A stretch of 64,000 bases of DNA from Chitinophagaceae bacterium (GTDB taxonomy: Bacteria > Bacteroidota > Bacteroidia > Chitinophagales > Chitinophagaceae). Positions 42,075-50,997 of this stretch are shown piece by piece. Position 1 is the first letter of the stretch; each line of letters starts with the position of its first letter. The notes under the pieces were generated by a model. It ran no database searches, was not told the origin of the DNA, and saw only the letters and a list, made by a program, of their open reading frames with translations. The translations under genes were made by a program, and so were the position numbers. The stretch lies in assembly GCA_023957155.1 (NCBI GenBank), contig JAMLHK010000002.1, positions 1 through 64,000 on the forward strand, in the 5' to 3' direction.

Positions 42075-43061
42075 TTAAAAAACCATCGGACAGCGTAAAA
42101 TACCAGACGATCTGCCGCCACTATCTCCTAAGCGTACTGCTATTTTTATTGTGCCGGAATAATAAGAATCATTACGGGTGGGGGTACCCCGTTTATCCCC
42201 TGCATTATAAGAAGGGATCCGTACTCCCGGGCTTACCTGCTGTGCTTTGTTGTGCATTTGTTTTGCAATAGCCGCTGTTTGCGATCCGGCTCCGAAGAAG
42301 CTGTCAAAATCGCTGTCGTCAATAAAGCGGGTACCGATATCATCAATATAATCGGTAAAGGTTTTCCTGTTCACGATTTCAAATGCCGCACTTATCCTGT
42401 CGGAAAAGTAATAGCGTATACCTATACCATAAGGAATATTGATTTGAGTAAGGCTGTATTCTTTTTTATCGGGATATTGAGGCATGCCCTGACCTTCCGT
42501 GCGCAGCGGTTTCAGATCAACCCAGCTCTTCGTTCCGTCAGGCGCCGTATATTCTCCTTTGGGATTGAAATGAAAGACACCTACACCGATGATACCGTAA
42601 GGACGGAATTTATGGTAGAGGTCTTTTTCATCATTCTCCAGGAAAACCAACGGGTATACCTCACCTGTCAGGCTCAGCTCCTGTATGGGCGTTCGCACGG
42701 AAAGGTTCCTGTTTTTACGGGCAACTTCTGCACCGCCTTTGTTCGCAATAATGCTGTCCGCTCCTTCGAGGGTAGTGAAGTTTGCAGATAGCGTTATACC
42801 CAGGAATTCACTCGGACGAACAGTAAGGTGAACGCCTTTCATCAGCTTTGTCATCTGGATATTGTTATCCTTGATGAAAGTTTTTCCGGTACCATAGGTG
42901 CCACCGAGGTCGCCAAGCAAATTAGAAGGACCTACGCTTACCCCGATCTCGTAAACGGGGCGGCTAAAGAAGATATACTGCCCGTATGATCTTGAGGAAA
43001 GAAAACTTACGGTAGTAACAATAAGGGCCTGGAAAACCCGGTTGAGTAGTTTTTTAGTCAT
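42075..43061 (-). CDS. DUF6089 (PorG-like) outer-membrane barrel protein
   Basis: A 328-residue protein with a signal peptide (about 1-27) and an eight-strand-type beta barrel. The N-terminal block YEIGVSVGPSNLLGDLGG, the YGIIGVGVFHFNPKG strand and IPYGIGIRYYFSDRISAAFE are typical of the DUF6089 family that includes PorG of the type IX secretion system. It may serve the secretion of proteins such as the one at 61110 onward, which has a T9SS sorting tail. It is a stand-alone gene here. Confidence 0.82.
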   Translation of the reverse strand: MTKKLLNRVFQALIVTTVSFLSSRSYGQYIFFSRPVYEIGVSVGPSNLLGDLGGTYGTGKTFIKDNNIQMTKLMKGVHLTVRPSEFLGITLSANFTTLEGADSIIANKGGAEVARKNRNLSVRTPIQELSLTGEVYPLVFLENDEKDLYHKFRPYGIIGVGVFHFNPKGEYTAPDGTKSWVDLKPLRTEGQGMPQYPDKKEYSLTQINIPYGIGIRYYFSDRISAAFEIVNRKTFTDYIDDIGTRFIDDSDFDSFFGAGSQTAAIAKQMHNKAQQVSPGVRIPSYNAGDKRGTPTRNDSYYSGTIKIAVRLGDSGGRSSGILRCPMVF

Positions 43062-43197
43062 GAGAGCGGATTTATGCTTTCAAAAAGTAATGGACTGACT
43101 TATTTAACGGCCTGTCTTAAAAAATAGTATAGAAAAAAGGAGGGCAGGTTTTCGATGTGACAGGTAAAGAAGTGCAGGGAAAGAAGCACGTTATTTT

Positions 43198-43644
43198 TTA
43201 AGGAAGAATCATTTTAATATGTTCTATCTTGTCTTCCAGGTAGATGTCGCTTTTTTGTACAAATCCGAATGATTCATAAAATTTTTTGAGGTATAACTGG
43301 GCGCCAATCCGTATAGGAACATGCCCAAATTGCTGATACACAATAGCAATGCTACGGTTTACCAATGCTTTACCCATACCGGTTTTTCGTATATTTTGCT
43401 TATTCACAATCCTGCCGATCACGGCTTCCTGATATAGTGTACCGGGTGCAAATATGCGGGAGTAAGCAACCAGATTATCCTGGTCCCACGCGCATAAGTG
43501 CCACGCTTTCTGATCATTATCATCTGTGTCGAGGTAGTTACACTGTTGTTCTATAACGAACACTTCCATACGCAGCCGGAGTATTTTATACAATTCGCTA
43601 ACCGAAAGCTCATTAAATGATTTAAGAGACCATTGTATCTGCAT
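43198..43644 (-). CDS. elaA: GNAT acetyltransferase, ElaA type
   Basis: A 148-residue GCN5-related N-acetyltransferase. The ElaA-like opening LYKILRLRMEVFVIEQQCNY and YLDTDDNDQKAWHL are conserved. The acetyl-CoA-binding loop is present as RKTGMGKALV. The acceptor is unknown. The start lies 33 bp after the rarA stop on the same strand, so it may be expressed from the rarA promoter. Confidence 0.9.
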   Translation of the reverse strand: MQIQWSLKSFNELSVSELYKILRLRMEVFVIEQQCNYLDTDDNDQKAWHLCAWDQDNLVAYSRIFAPGTLYQEAVIGRIVNKQNIRKTGMGKALVNRSIAIVYQQFGHVPIRIGAQLYLKKFYESFGFVQKSDIYLEDKIEHIKMILP

Positions 43645-43677
43645 AAGAATTTGATGTATGCTAACAAAATTTCACAC

Positions 43678-44937
43678 TCAGTATCCATATTTATCTTTCC
43701 ATAATCCTTTCAGCCATTTCCTTAATTCCTCTTCTCTTGCATTATTACCCGGGTTATAAAATGCAGTTCCCTTTATTTTTTCGGGCAGGTATTCCTGTTC
43801 TGAAAAATTATGCTGGTAATTGTGCGCATATTGATAGCCCTTACCATAATCCAGGTTCTTCATCAATTTAGTGGGTGCGTTGCGGATGTGCAGGGGCACC
43901 GGCAGATCGCCATGTTGTTTGACGGCAGCTATTGCCCCGTCAATAGCAAGATAAGCGGCATTGCTTTTGGGTGATGAAGCGAGATAGGTGGCACATTGGG
44001 AAAGGATGATCCTTGATTCGGGATACCCGATTTTGTTCACTGCTTCAAATGCGGCGTTGGCTAATAACAGGGCATTAGGATTGGCATTCCCGATATCTTC
44101 GCTCGCGAGGATAACCAGCCGTCTTGCAATGAACTTGACATCTTCTCCTCCTTCAATCATTCTCGCCAGCCAGTACACGGCGGCATTGGGATCGCTGCCC
44201 CGGATGGATTTAATGAATGCGGAAATGATATCATAATGCTGTTCTCCGCTTTTATCATACAGGGCAATACGTTTTTGGGCGATGTCCATTACCAGCGAAT
44301 CGGTAATCATGACTTCATCACCCTGAACGGCATCGGTTACTATTTCCAGGAGATTCAGGAGCTTTCTTGCGTCTCCTCCCGAAATATTAATCAGGGCTGC
44401 GGTTTCTTTCAGGGTTATTTTGCGACTATTGATTACCGGGTCTTTTTCGATGGCCAGGGTCAGTAATTTTTTCAGGTCTGTTTCATTAAGCGGCTTTAAC
44501 ACATACACCAGGCACCGGCTTAGCAGGGCGGCATTTACTTCAAAAGACGGGTTTTCGGTTGTGGCGCCGATGAGCGTTACCGTTCCTTTTTCCACTGCAC
44601 CCAGCAGGGCATCCTGCTGTCCCTTGTTAAAGCGGTGAATCTCATCAATGAATAATATGCTTCCCTGTTGAAGCTTTGCTTTTTCCAGTATTTCCCTTAT
44701 CTCTTTTACTCCCGCACTGATGGCGCTTAGTGTATAGAACGGAACATGAAGCGTATGGGCGATAACATTTGCAATGGTTGTTTTTCCTACGCCGGGAGGT
44801 CCCCATAAAATCATGGAAGGGATCCTGCCTTGTTGAATGGCTTTACGCAACACACTTCCATCGCCGGTAAGATGTTCCTGTCCTACCAGCTCATCTAATG
44901 ACCGGGGGCGGAGCCGTTCTGCCAGTGGAGTTGCCAT
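43678..44937 (-). CDS. rarA: Replication-associated recombination protein A
   Basis: A 419-residue AAA+ ATPase (MgsA/WRNIP1 family) that acts at stalled replication forks. Walker A GPPGVGKT lies at 46-53 and Walker B ILFIDEIHRF at about 94-103; the sensor segment GATTENPSFEVN and the C-terminal tetramerisation region (YLARMIEGGEDVKFIARRL) are intact. Length is normal. The downstream elaA gene is 33 bp away. Confidence 0.96.
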   Translation of the reverse strand: MATPLAERLRPRSLDELVGQEHLTGDGSVLRKAIQQGRIPSMILWGPPGVGKTTIANVIAHTLHVPFYTLSAISAGVKEIREILEKAKLQQGSILFIDEIHRFNKGQQDALLGAVEKGTVTLIGATTENPSFEVNAALLSRCLVYVLKPLNETDLKKLLTLAIEKDPVINSRKITLKETAALINISGGDARKLLNLLEIVTDAVQGDEVMITDSLVMDIAQKRIALYDKSGEQHYDIISAFIKSIRGSDPNAAVYWLARMIEGGEDVKFIARRLVILASEDIGNANPNALLLANAAFEAVNKIGYPESRIILSQCATYLASSPKSNAAYLAIDGAIAAVKQHGDLPVPLHIRNAPTKLMKNLDYGKGYQYAHNYQHNFSEQEYLPEKIKGTAFYNPGNNAREEELRKWLKGLWKDKYGY

Positions 44938-45264
44938 TATGCAAAAATAGGTGAATCTTATCCTTGTTTTATTTTTGAACTGTTGAACATAAGATGAATC
45001 ATATAAAAGCTCCTTCTTAAATCGTTGTGTCAGTCCCGGTTCTCCCGCAAATCCCGCGGATGATCGCAGAAAATGCTGCCTGTCGGCTGGTATCGGGGTT
45101 ATAACGGGATTTGAGATAGGTAATACTTTGCTGTTGCTGTGATGCCGTGCCGGTGGCGTTTTGCTTTTTTATGCACACCCGGAGTATATTTTCTGACCCC
45201 GGTATGGAAAGCGTTAGCTAACTTTACAGCAATATCCTTTCACTTATCTTCAAGGTCTGATATC
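44938..45264. other. Divergent control region of rarA and the lactate dehydrogenase gene
   Basis: About 330 bp with no convincing gene. TAACTTTA at 45219-45226 resembles a -7 box and lies 38 bp before the lactate dehydrogenase start. No strong inverted repeat or terminator is seen. Confidence 0.4.
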
Positions 45265-46419
45265 ATGAATCTTAAATATAACCCCCGTTACCCTTCCATA
45301 GAAGATTTAAGAAATAAAGCAAAAAGAAAGATACCCCGGTTTGCATTTGAATATTTAGATGGCGGATGTAACGAAGATGTCAATCTGCACCGGAACACTG
45401 CGGAGATCCGGGAAGTGCAGCTGTTACCGCACTATCTTGATGCACATAAAGGGTCTGACATGCGTACGGAATTGTTCGGGCATACTTATGATGCGCCTTT
45501 TGGGATTGCGCCTGTGGGGTTACAGGGACTGATGTGGCCAAAAGCTCCTGAAATATTGGCGAGGGCAGCATTTGAACATAATATTCCCTTTGTGTTAAGC
45601 ACGGTTTCTACGAGCTCTATAGAAAAGATCGGTGAGATCACTAACGGCCGGGCATGGTTCCAACTGTATCATCCTGCAGAAAACACGCTCAGGGATAAGA
45701 TCATACAAAGAGCAGCGGCAGCACAATACCCGGTGCTTGTTATTTTGAGTGATGTGCCCACTTTTGGATTTCGTCCGCGCGACATCAGGAACGGGTTGGC
45801 CATGCCTCCTAAAATGTCGCTTACCAATATGCTTCAGATCATGGGTAAGCCGGAATGGGCAATTAAAACGCTGATAAATGGACAGCCGGCTTTTGAAATT
45901 TTAGAGCCGTATATGCCTAAAGGGCTGAATCTAAAACGGCTTGGTGCATTTATGGATCAAACTTTTTCGGGGAGACTTAATGAGGAAAGGATTGCGCCTA
46001 TCCGCGATATGTGGAAGGGGAAGCTGGTATTGAAAGGGATAGCCGGCGAATCGGATACCGAAAAAGCCATTCGGCTGGGCGTTGACGGGATTATTGTTTC
46101 TAACCATGGAGGAAGGCAATTGGATGCGGGGCAGTCAACCATAAAGCCGCTCACTTCCATTGCCGCAAAATACGGGGATAAGATAAAAGTAATGATGGAC
46201 AGTGGGTTGCGATCAGGTCCTGATGTAGCAAGGGCACTTGCTTCCGGGGCACAGTTTACCTTTCTTGGCCGATCTTTTATGTATGGCGTGGCCGCGTTAG
46301 GGAAAGAAGGCGGCAATCACACTATTGCAATCTTAAAAACGCAGCTTCAGCAGGTGATGGAACAGATCTGCTGTGAGAAAGTAAGCGACTTCCCGAAACA
46401 CCTCATCACTACCTCGTGA
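45265..46419 (+). CDS. lldD: FMN-dependent alpha-hydroxy acid dehydrogenase (probable L-lactate dehydrogenase)
   Basis: A 384-residue FMN enzyme of the LldD / glycolate oxidase family that oxidises L-2-hydroxy acids to 2-keto acids at the membrane. FFAFEYLDGG-type opening is present as PRFAFEYLDGGCNED, substrate/FMN segments are APVGLQGLMWP and WFQLYHP, and the active-site His281 lies in SNHGGRQLD, followed by DSGLRSGPDVARALASGA. The ATG at 45265 is preferred over a frame opening at 45139 with no family similarity. It could take the L-lactate made by the rhamnose pathway to pyruvate; that link is inference. Confidence 0.87.
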   Translation: MNLKYNPRYPSIEDLRNKAKRKIPRFAFEYLDGGCNEDVNLHRNTAEIREVQLLPHYLDAHKGSDMRTELFGHTYDAPFGIAPVGLQGLMWPKAPEILARAAFEHNIPFVLSTVSTSSIEKIGEITNGRAWFQLYHPAENTLRDKIIQRAAAAQYPVLVILSDVPTFGFRPRDIRNGLAMPPKMSLTNMLQIMGKPEWAIKTLINGQPAFEILEPYMPKGLNLKRLGAFMDQTFSGRLNEERIAPIRDMWKGKLVLKGIAGESDTEKAIRLGVDGIIVSNHGGRQLDAGQSTIKPLTSIAAKYGDKIKVMMDSGLRSGPDVARALASGAQFTFLGRSFMYGVAALGKEGGNHTIAILKTQLQQVMEQICCEKVSDFPKHLITTS

Positions 46420-46439
46420 TTATCCTACCGGGGGGTTAT

Positions 46440-47033
46440 CTATTCGTGTTGTTCAGTAGTTTTGTTCATTGCCCTGCGGATCTGGCGTTGTAATTCGGGG
46501 ATGGTTTCTTCCATGAACCAGGGATTGATTTTCAGCCAGTATTGATTCCTGGGCGAAGGATGCGGTAGTGGAAAATACCGGGGGAGATATTCGGCGTAGC
46601 TTCTTACGGTTGCGGTAAGACCGGGTTTGATGTTTTTCCTCAAATAGTATCGCTGGGCGTATTGTCCTATCAATAGCAGGAGGGGCATGACCTTAAAATG
46701 TTGTAATATCTGCGGATGCCACAGCGGAGCGCATTCCGGGCGGGGAGGCATATCGCCCGATACGGCTTTGCCGGGGTAGCAAAATCCCACAGGCATTATA
46801 GAAAAGATCTCAGGGTTATAAAAAGTAGCATCATCCACTCCCAGCCAGGTCCTTAATTTTTTTCCGCTGGCATCATTCCAGGGGATCCCGGTTTCATGAA
46901 CGCGTCTGCCTGGCGCCTGCCCGATGATCACAATTCTTGACCGGCTGCTCAGTTGTACTACCGGGCGGGGTCCGAGAGGTAAATGGTCTTTGCAAACCTT
47001 ACATTGTTGTATCCTTTTTATAAGTGTGTCCAT
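46440..47033 (-). CDS. Uracil-DNA glycosylase family protein
   Basis: A 197-residue DNA-repair-type protein. Motif 1 is GQAPGRRVHETGIPWND, which fits the UDG superfamily, and motif 2 is PLPHPSPRN. There are three cysteines near the N-terminus (CKVCKDH plus others), reminiscent of the iron-sulfur-containing groups but not a full set. Base specificity is unknown. It lies 14 bp after the DUF488 gene in the same direction and is probably the last gene of the GT2-DUF488-UDG run. Confidence 0.82.
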   Translation of the reverse strand: MDTLIKRIQQCKVCKDHLPLGPRPVVQLSSRSRIVIIGQAPGRRVHETGIPWNDASGKKLRTWLGVDDATFYNPEIFSIMPVGFCYPGKAVSGDMPPRPECAPLWHPQILQHFKVMPLLLLIGQYAQRYYLRKNIKPGLTATVRSYAEYLPRYFPLPHPSPRNQYWLKINPWFMEETIPELQRQIRRAMNKTTEQHE

Positions 47034-47047
47034 TGATGTCCTTATTG

Positions 47048-47584
47048 CTATTGGCTCTGGTCTGCTGCATAGCTTAGCTTACCATTTACAATATTTGCGG
47101 GTGCGGTATAGGTATGTTCTTCTGCTTTTTCAATACCCATAATGTGCCATACTTTCCAGCCGTTTACCTTTAAATAGTCTGACACCATGCTTCTGTGACA
47201 TCGCCACCACAAGGCTTCCGAGCACATATAAGCCGTACGGTACTGCATAGCTGCCTTTTCGAGTATGGCTATACCTTCTTTAAAATCATCTGTTTCCATA
47301 TAATCTGCGTAACCGCGGAAGGCAGGATGTCTCCATGCGGTATTTGTTGAGTTGGCATTTACTTTTCTCCTGCCGCCGAGCTGTCTGATATGAATATACC
47401 GGATATGCGCCTGTGGTAAGGCGATCTGCAGGTTTTCCTTATTAAACCAGGGGAACTTACGTGACCCCGGAAAACTCCGGATATCTGCTACCTGTTCTAT
47501 CCCGAAAGATTGAAGCATGGCGGTGTACTGCTCAAAAGTATGGGTAGAATGTCCAATGGTCCAGATGGTTTTATCGTTATTCAC
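47048..47584 (-). CDS. DUF488 family protein
   Basis: A 178-residue cytosolic protein of unknown function. Family hallmarks are TIGHSTHTFEQY at the N-terminus, VADIRSFPGSRKFPWFNKE, LGGRRK and the C-terminal CSEALWWRCHRSMVSDYL block with paired cysteines. The start overlaps the GT2 stop by 4 bp, so the genes are translationally coupled. Confidence 0.9.
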   Translation of the reverse strand: MNNDKTIWTIGHSTHTFEQYTAMLQSFGIEQVADIRSFPGSRKFPWFNKENLQIALPQAHIRYIHIRQLGGRRKVNANSTNTAWRHPAFRGYADYMETDDFKEGIAILEKAAMQYRTAYMCSEALWWRCHRSMVSDYLKVNGWKVWHIMGIEKAEEHTYTAPANIVNGKLSYAADQSQ

Positions 47585-48249
47585 CGGGAAGCTTTTGTCA
47601 TCAGGTTATTGGTAATGGAGTCGGGTATCTCCCGATGATAAATATAGGTGGGGAAATCTGTTTTCACTATGGTTGCGCCCAACGCTACGGCTCTGTCGAA
47701 GAAATCTGCGTCATGTCCTAAGGTTATTTCTTTAAATCCTTTCAGCCTGGATATGAGTTCCTTTTTGATAAAGAATGTGCCGCCAACTACACAATTGTTC
47801 AGGTGAACCATTTTTTTATGGTCTGACCGGTCGGGTACATAGGGGCTCCCCATCACATGTATTCCGCCGTGCAGAAGATCAATCCCCGGGTTTTCTGTCA
47901 GTATAAGTTTTCTGCAGGCAAGATGATCCGGGCTATATTCGTCATCTGAATCCAGGAAAGTGATGTATTTTCCTTTTGCCAGTGTGGTGCCGGTATTCTT
48001 CGATGCCACACAACCGCTCTTTTCCTGCCTGTGGTAGGTAATTGTATTGTTTTTCAGGTAGGGGGCAATTTGTTTTTGGGTATTGTCTGTACTGCCATCA
48101 TCTATGATAATGGCTTCCCAGTCGTTTTCTTTTTGCAGGGTCAGGGAATCTACTGCTCTTTTTAACAGGCTGGCCCTGTTGTGTGAGGTGATGATAACGG
48201 AGAAAAAAGGTAACTGAATGGCAGTATATATATCTTTTGCATGGGTCAT
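47581..48249 (-). CDS. Glycosyltransferase family 2
   Basis: A 222-residue GT-A fold transferase. The nucleotide-binding start FSVIITSHNRASLLKRAVDS and IIDDGSTDNTQ are followed by the DxD-type metal site FLDSDDEYSPDHL. No membrane helix is visible, so it acts in the cytoplasm or at the membrane face. Acceptor and donor are unknown. It lies 15 bp after the reductase gene and overlaps DUF488 by 4 bp, an odd mix of functions in one run. Confidence 0.88.
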   Translation of the reverse strand: MTHAKDIYTAIQLPFFSVIITSHNRASLLKRAVDSLTLQKENDWEAIIIDDGSTDNTQKQIAPYLKNNTITYHRQEKSGCVASKNTGTTLAKGKYITFLDSDDEYSPDHLACRKLILTENPGIDLLHGGIHVMGSPYVPDRSDHKKMVHLNNCVVGGTFFIKKELISRLKGFKEITLGHDADFFDRAVALGATIVKTDFPTYIYHREIPDSITNNLMTKASR

Positions 48250-48264
48250 CTCATTTTTCTGTGT

Positions 48265-48951
48265 TTAAAATTCTTCAATAACGATTTTACTTTTCTCAGC
48301 GCCAAGTTCCAGCAGGTGTTCAGCAACATCTTCCACCATAGCATCGGGGCCGCAGATATAAAAATATTGCGAAAGGTTTTTTATTTTTTCCCTGAGATAG
48401 TTTAAGTCGGCTTTCCTGTTATCATACAGGGGATTCTTTTCCTGGGTGAGTGTATTGATAAAGTTGTTCCCCAGCATGTCTTCAAACTCTTCCTTAAGGA
48501 TAATATCTTTAGTTGTTTTGTTAGAAAAGATCAGTTGATTATTACTTAAGGCGCCCTCTTTTTGTAATTGCCTTAAAATAGCGATAAAGGGAGTTACTCC
48601 TGCGCCCCCGGCAATGAAAGTGCCAGCTCCTTTGTAATGTATTGCACCCCAGGTATCGTGAAGGATCAGCTCATCGCCTGCTTTCAGTGTTGCCAGCTTA
48701 TGGGTAACGCCCTGGTGATCAGGATATATTTTAATCGTGAACTCCAGATGATCCCAGTCATTTAAACCGGTAAAAGTAAATGATCTCCTTTCTTTCAGCC
48801 AGTCCGGCTGGTTAATAACGATATCGGTTGCCTGTCCGGGTTTGAAAGAATATTGCCCGGGCCGGCTTAGCTTAAACCGTTTTACATCATGCGTAATATA
48901 TGCTGTGTCCAGGATCTGTACAATATGTTCTTCGTCAGGATAATTTGCCAT
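48265..48951 (-). CDS. FAD/NAD(P)-binding oxidoreductase (flavodoxin reductase-like)
   Basis: A 228-residue ferredoxin-NADP reductase-type protein with no iron-sulfur domain. The FAD-binding block is ERRSFTFTG, the NAD(P) loop is FIAGGAGVTPFIAILRQL, and the C-terminal YICGPDAMVEDV is conserved. It may pass electrons to a flavodoxin or ferredoxin. It lies 23 bp after the usp gene and is followed by the GT2 gene, so the run usp-reductase-GT2-DUF488-UDG is probably one transcript. Confidence 0.85.
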   Translation of the reverse strand: MANYPDEEHIVQILDTAYITHDVKRFKLSRPGQYSFKPGQATDIVINQPDWLKERRSFTFTGLNDWDHLEFTIKIYPDHQGVTHKLATLKAGDELILHDTWGAIHYKGAGTFIAGGAGVTPFIAILRQLQKEGALSNNQLIFSNKTTKDIILKEEFEDMLGNNFINTLTQEKNPLYDNRKADLNYLREKIKNLSQYFYICGPDAMVEDVAEHLLELGAEKSKIVIEEF

Positions 48952-48974
48952 ATACTATGTTTTTAACAGGAGTC

Positions 48975-49451
48975 TTAATGCTCTTCAAATATTTTGACCG
49001 GGACGATAAACAACGGTACGGTACTGTGACGTAATACTTTTTGCGTAACACTGCCCAGCATTATTTTATTTATTCCACGCCTGCTGTGTGTGCCCATAAC
49101 AATAATGTCTGCACGGATGGCTGTGGCCGTTTCCAGGATACATTCGCCGGTATCCCCTTCCTCTACTGCCGTTTGAATGGTATCATCTCCTAAATGTTGT
49201 GTCATCTGATCCAGGTAATCCCTGGCCGCTTGTTTTATTTCCTCAACCGGGGTGGTTTCAAGAATATCAAGGTCACTGAAGGCATCCAGTCCCAATACGG
49301 GCGAATAGCTGCGGGATGCATAATAAACAGCATCTGTTGTAACATGCAGCAAAGTAACCTGGGCATTCATGGATTTAGCCAGCGTATATCCCGCTTCGGC
49401 AATTTTAGGTGCGGTAGTGCTGTAATCAAGCGCTATTAAAACTTTTTTCAT
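48975..49451 (-). CDS. Universal stress protein (UspA family)
   Basis: A 158-residue cytosolic protein. The N-terminal VLIALDYSTTAPKIAE and the ATP-binding pattern GTHSRRGINKIMLGSVTQKV (G-2x-G-9x-G-S) are present, so it is of the nucleotide-binding kind. It probably leads the minus-strand run that continues with the reductase. The upstream 170 bp (49452-49621) holds no gene. Confidence 0.93.
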   Translation of the reverse strand: MKKVLIALDYSTTAPKIAEAGYTLAKSMNAQVTLLHVTTDAVYYASRSYSPVLGLDAFSDLDILETTPVEEIKQAARDYLDQMTQHLGDDTIQTAVEEGDTGECILETATAIRADIIVMGTHSRRGINKIMLGSVTQKVLRHSTVPLFIVPVKIFEEH

Positions 49452-49621
49452 AAACCCTGTATTTTTATTTCCCGGTGAAATCGTTTCAGGAAAGTTAACA
49501 CTTATTGCGCAAATAAATAAGGTATAGCTGCATAATGCAAATGTACGTCCTGGGAGTAGAGGTTTTGTCTCAAATGGCAGGTTGTAGAATTATGCTGGTG
49601 TTTTCTTTTTATTGGATGTTG

Positions 49622-49777
49622 TTAATCGTTTTTTATTTGCAGGTCTTTTGAATGGCATTTTTTTCCCGTTGCTTTATAGTAAGCAATTACTTCACTAATA
49701 CGCTTTCTTTCTTCGTTTGTCAATGGAGTTGAGTCAACTACAAAGTCAATACCCAAAGGCTCTTTAATGTGTCCCAT
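49622..49777 (-). CDS. Small conserved protein beside the GNAT-like pseudogene
   Basis: A 51-residue protein with MGHIKEPLGIDFVVDSTPL and an amphipathic helix (LTNEERKRISEVIAYYKA). I recall short Bacteroidota proteins of this pattern next to GNAT-like genes. The ATG at 49777 is preferred over a longer frame that extends into the upstream gene. It starts 13 bp after the stop of the decayed GNAT-like gene. Its function is unknown; a toxin-antitoxin relation is a guess. Confidence 0.6.
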   Translation of the reverse strand: MGHIKEPLGIDFVVDSTPLTNEERKRISEVIAYYKATGKKCHSKDLQIKND

Positions 49778-49790
49778 TGTTTGAATGATT

Positions 49791-50319
49791 TTAAGTTGAA
49801 AAATATTTTTTAATAAGTTTGAGTGCATCTTGAGGAAAGATAACCATTTTGTGTCCACCTATATGAGTCGCACCTAAAGTTTTTTCATAGTGTGCTTATT
49901 AATTTTGTCTTTGAAGTAAATGAAACAAAGCCTTGATAACCTTTATCCCACGAGGACTTGCACGTAAATGCAAATAAATTACCCGGAACTCCTTCATACA
50001 ACTTATTTCTACCTAAATTAAATGCAGCACTTTCGATAAGATGTAAATAAAAGTGGTCAGTATAATCACTGATACTCACAAGACCTTGAATAATTTCAGG
50101 ATTGTGTCTGATGGTCAACTTATAAATATTTCTGTCTGTTAACTTATACTCGCTTGTCCAACTGAATTACCAGCCCTTTTTCTTAGTTACAGACTTCAAG
50201 CCAGTCTTCGAAAGTGGATAAATACCAGCGGGAAAACTGTCTCCCGAAATAGTATTTACAATGCTATTTGTAAGTCTGTCAATCTCAATCCCAATATGAT
50301 ATCTTGCCTGTTTAAACAC
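49791..50319 (-). pseudogene. GNAT-like acetyltransferase pseudogene
   Basis: Three reading-frame pieces form one protein of about 175 residues. The first piece (from about 50319) has IEIDRLTNSIVNTISGDSFP and ends at a stop after KKKGW. The same frame goes on with FSWTSEYKL and LHLIESAAFNLGRNKLYEG to KTKLI. A frameshift near 49895 then leads to HYEKTLGATHIGGHKMVIF and the final stop at 49791. So there is one nonsense change and one frameshift. A TAACTTTG box (50331-50324) precedes it. Its low GC content differs from the flanks. Confidence 0.75.
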
Positions 50320-50594
50320 TATTCAAAGTTACTAAATATATTGAGATTTTCCTTGTGGCGAGGGGGCGCACCATTACCACAACACCGTGATTTCTGCTGC
50401 AAATATCTGTTAGGGGCAGGTGTCCCGCTTGTTTACAAATATTTTGTGTTTTCTTTTTAGCTAAAAAATAAATAGGGGACAAAGGGTTAATATTTATTCG
50501 TGTGTCCGCCGCCCGGGTCTGTCCATGACTGTATAGAGAAGGATGGGAACATGAAGAGGAATGCTTATCTTTATGTGTAATTGAACCGGTAATT

Positions 50595-50984
50595 ATGGAA
50601 GAGAAATACAATGTATCAACAGGGCAGAGACCGGAGGGCGACCGGGTGTTGGATGCACCCTTGGTAAGTATAGATATCCCCGGGTTTGTAAGGCAAATCA
50701 AAAAGGAGGCGGCCTGGGAAAACAGTGATCGTAATGCCATAACCGTATACAAAACGGATGGACTGCGGATGGTGCTGGTTGCACTCCATAAAGACGCTGT
50801 ACTGGCTAAACATAAGGCAGTTGGGATCATCACGGTACAGGTGTGGGAAGGTGAAATCAGGTTTACTACGGATGAAAAATCGGTAATATTGAAACAGGGG
50901 GAGGTATTGGCTTTACACAAAGGGTTACATCACAGTGTAACTGCAGTACAGGAATCGGTGTTTCTGCTCACACTAACAACGTAG
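50595..50984 (+). CDS. Cupin domain protein
   Basis: A 129-residue single-domain cupin. The core has VLVALHKDAVLAKHKAVGI and the second motif GEIRFTTDEKSVILKQGEVLALHKGLHHSV, with His in place of several metal ligands, so a metal site is possible. Such proteins are often sensors or small-molecule isomerases, but no substrate can be named. The ThuA gene follows after 13 bp, so they are probably co-transcribed. Confidence 0.82.
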   Translation: MEEKYNVSTGQRPEGDRVLDAPLVSIDIPGFVRQIKKEAAWENSDRNAITVYKTDGLRMVLVALHKDAVLAKHKAVGIITVQVWEGEIRFTTDEKSVILKQGEVLALHKGLHHSVTAVQESVFLLTLTT

Positions 50985-50997
50985 CCTGTAAAATAAT

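Noticed and set aside
50312-50920. A 202-codon antisense frame over the cupin gene
   Set aside because: It overlaps the cupin gene and the start of the GNAT-like pseudogene region, with low-complexity Ser/Ile composition and no known domain.
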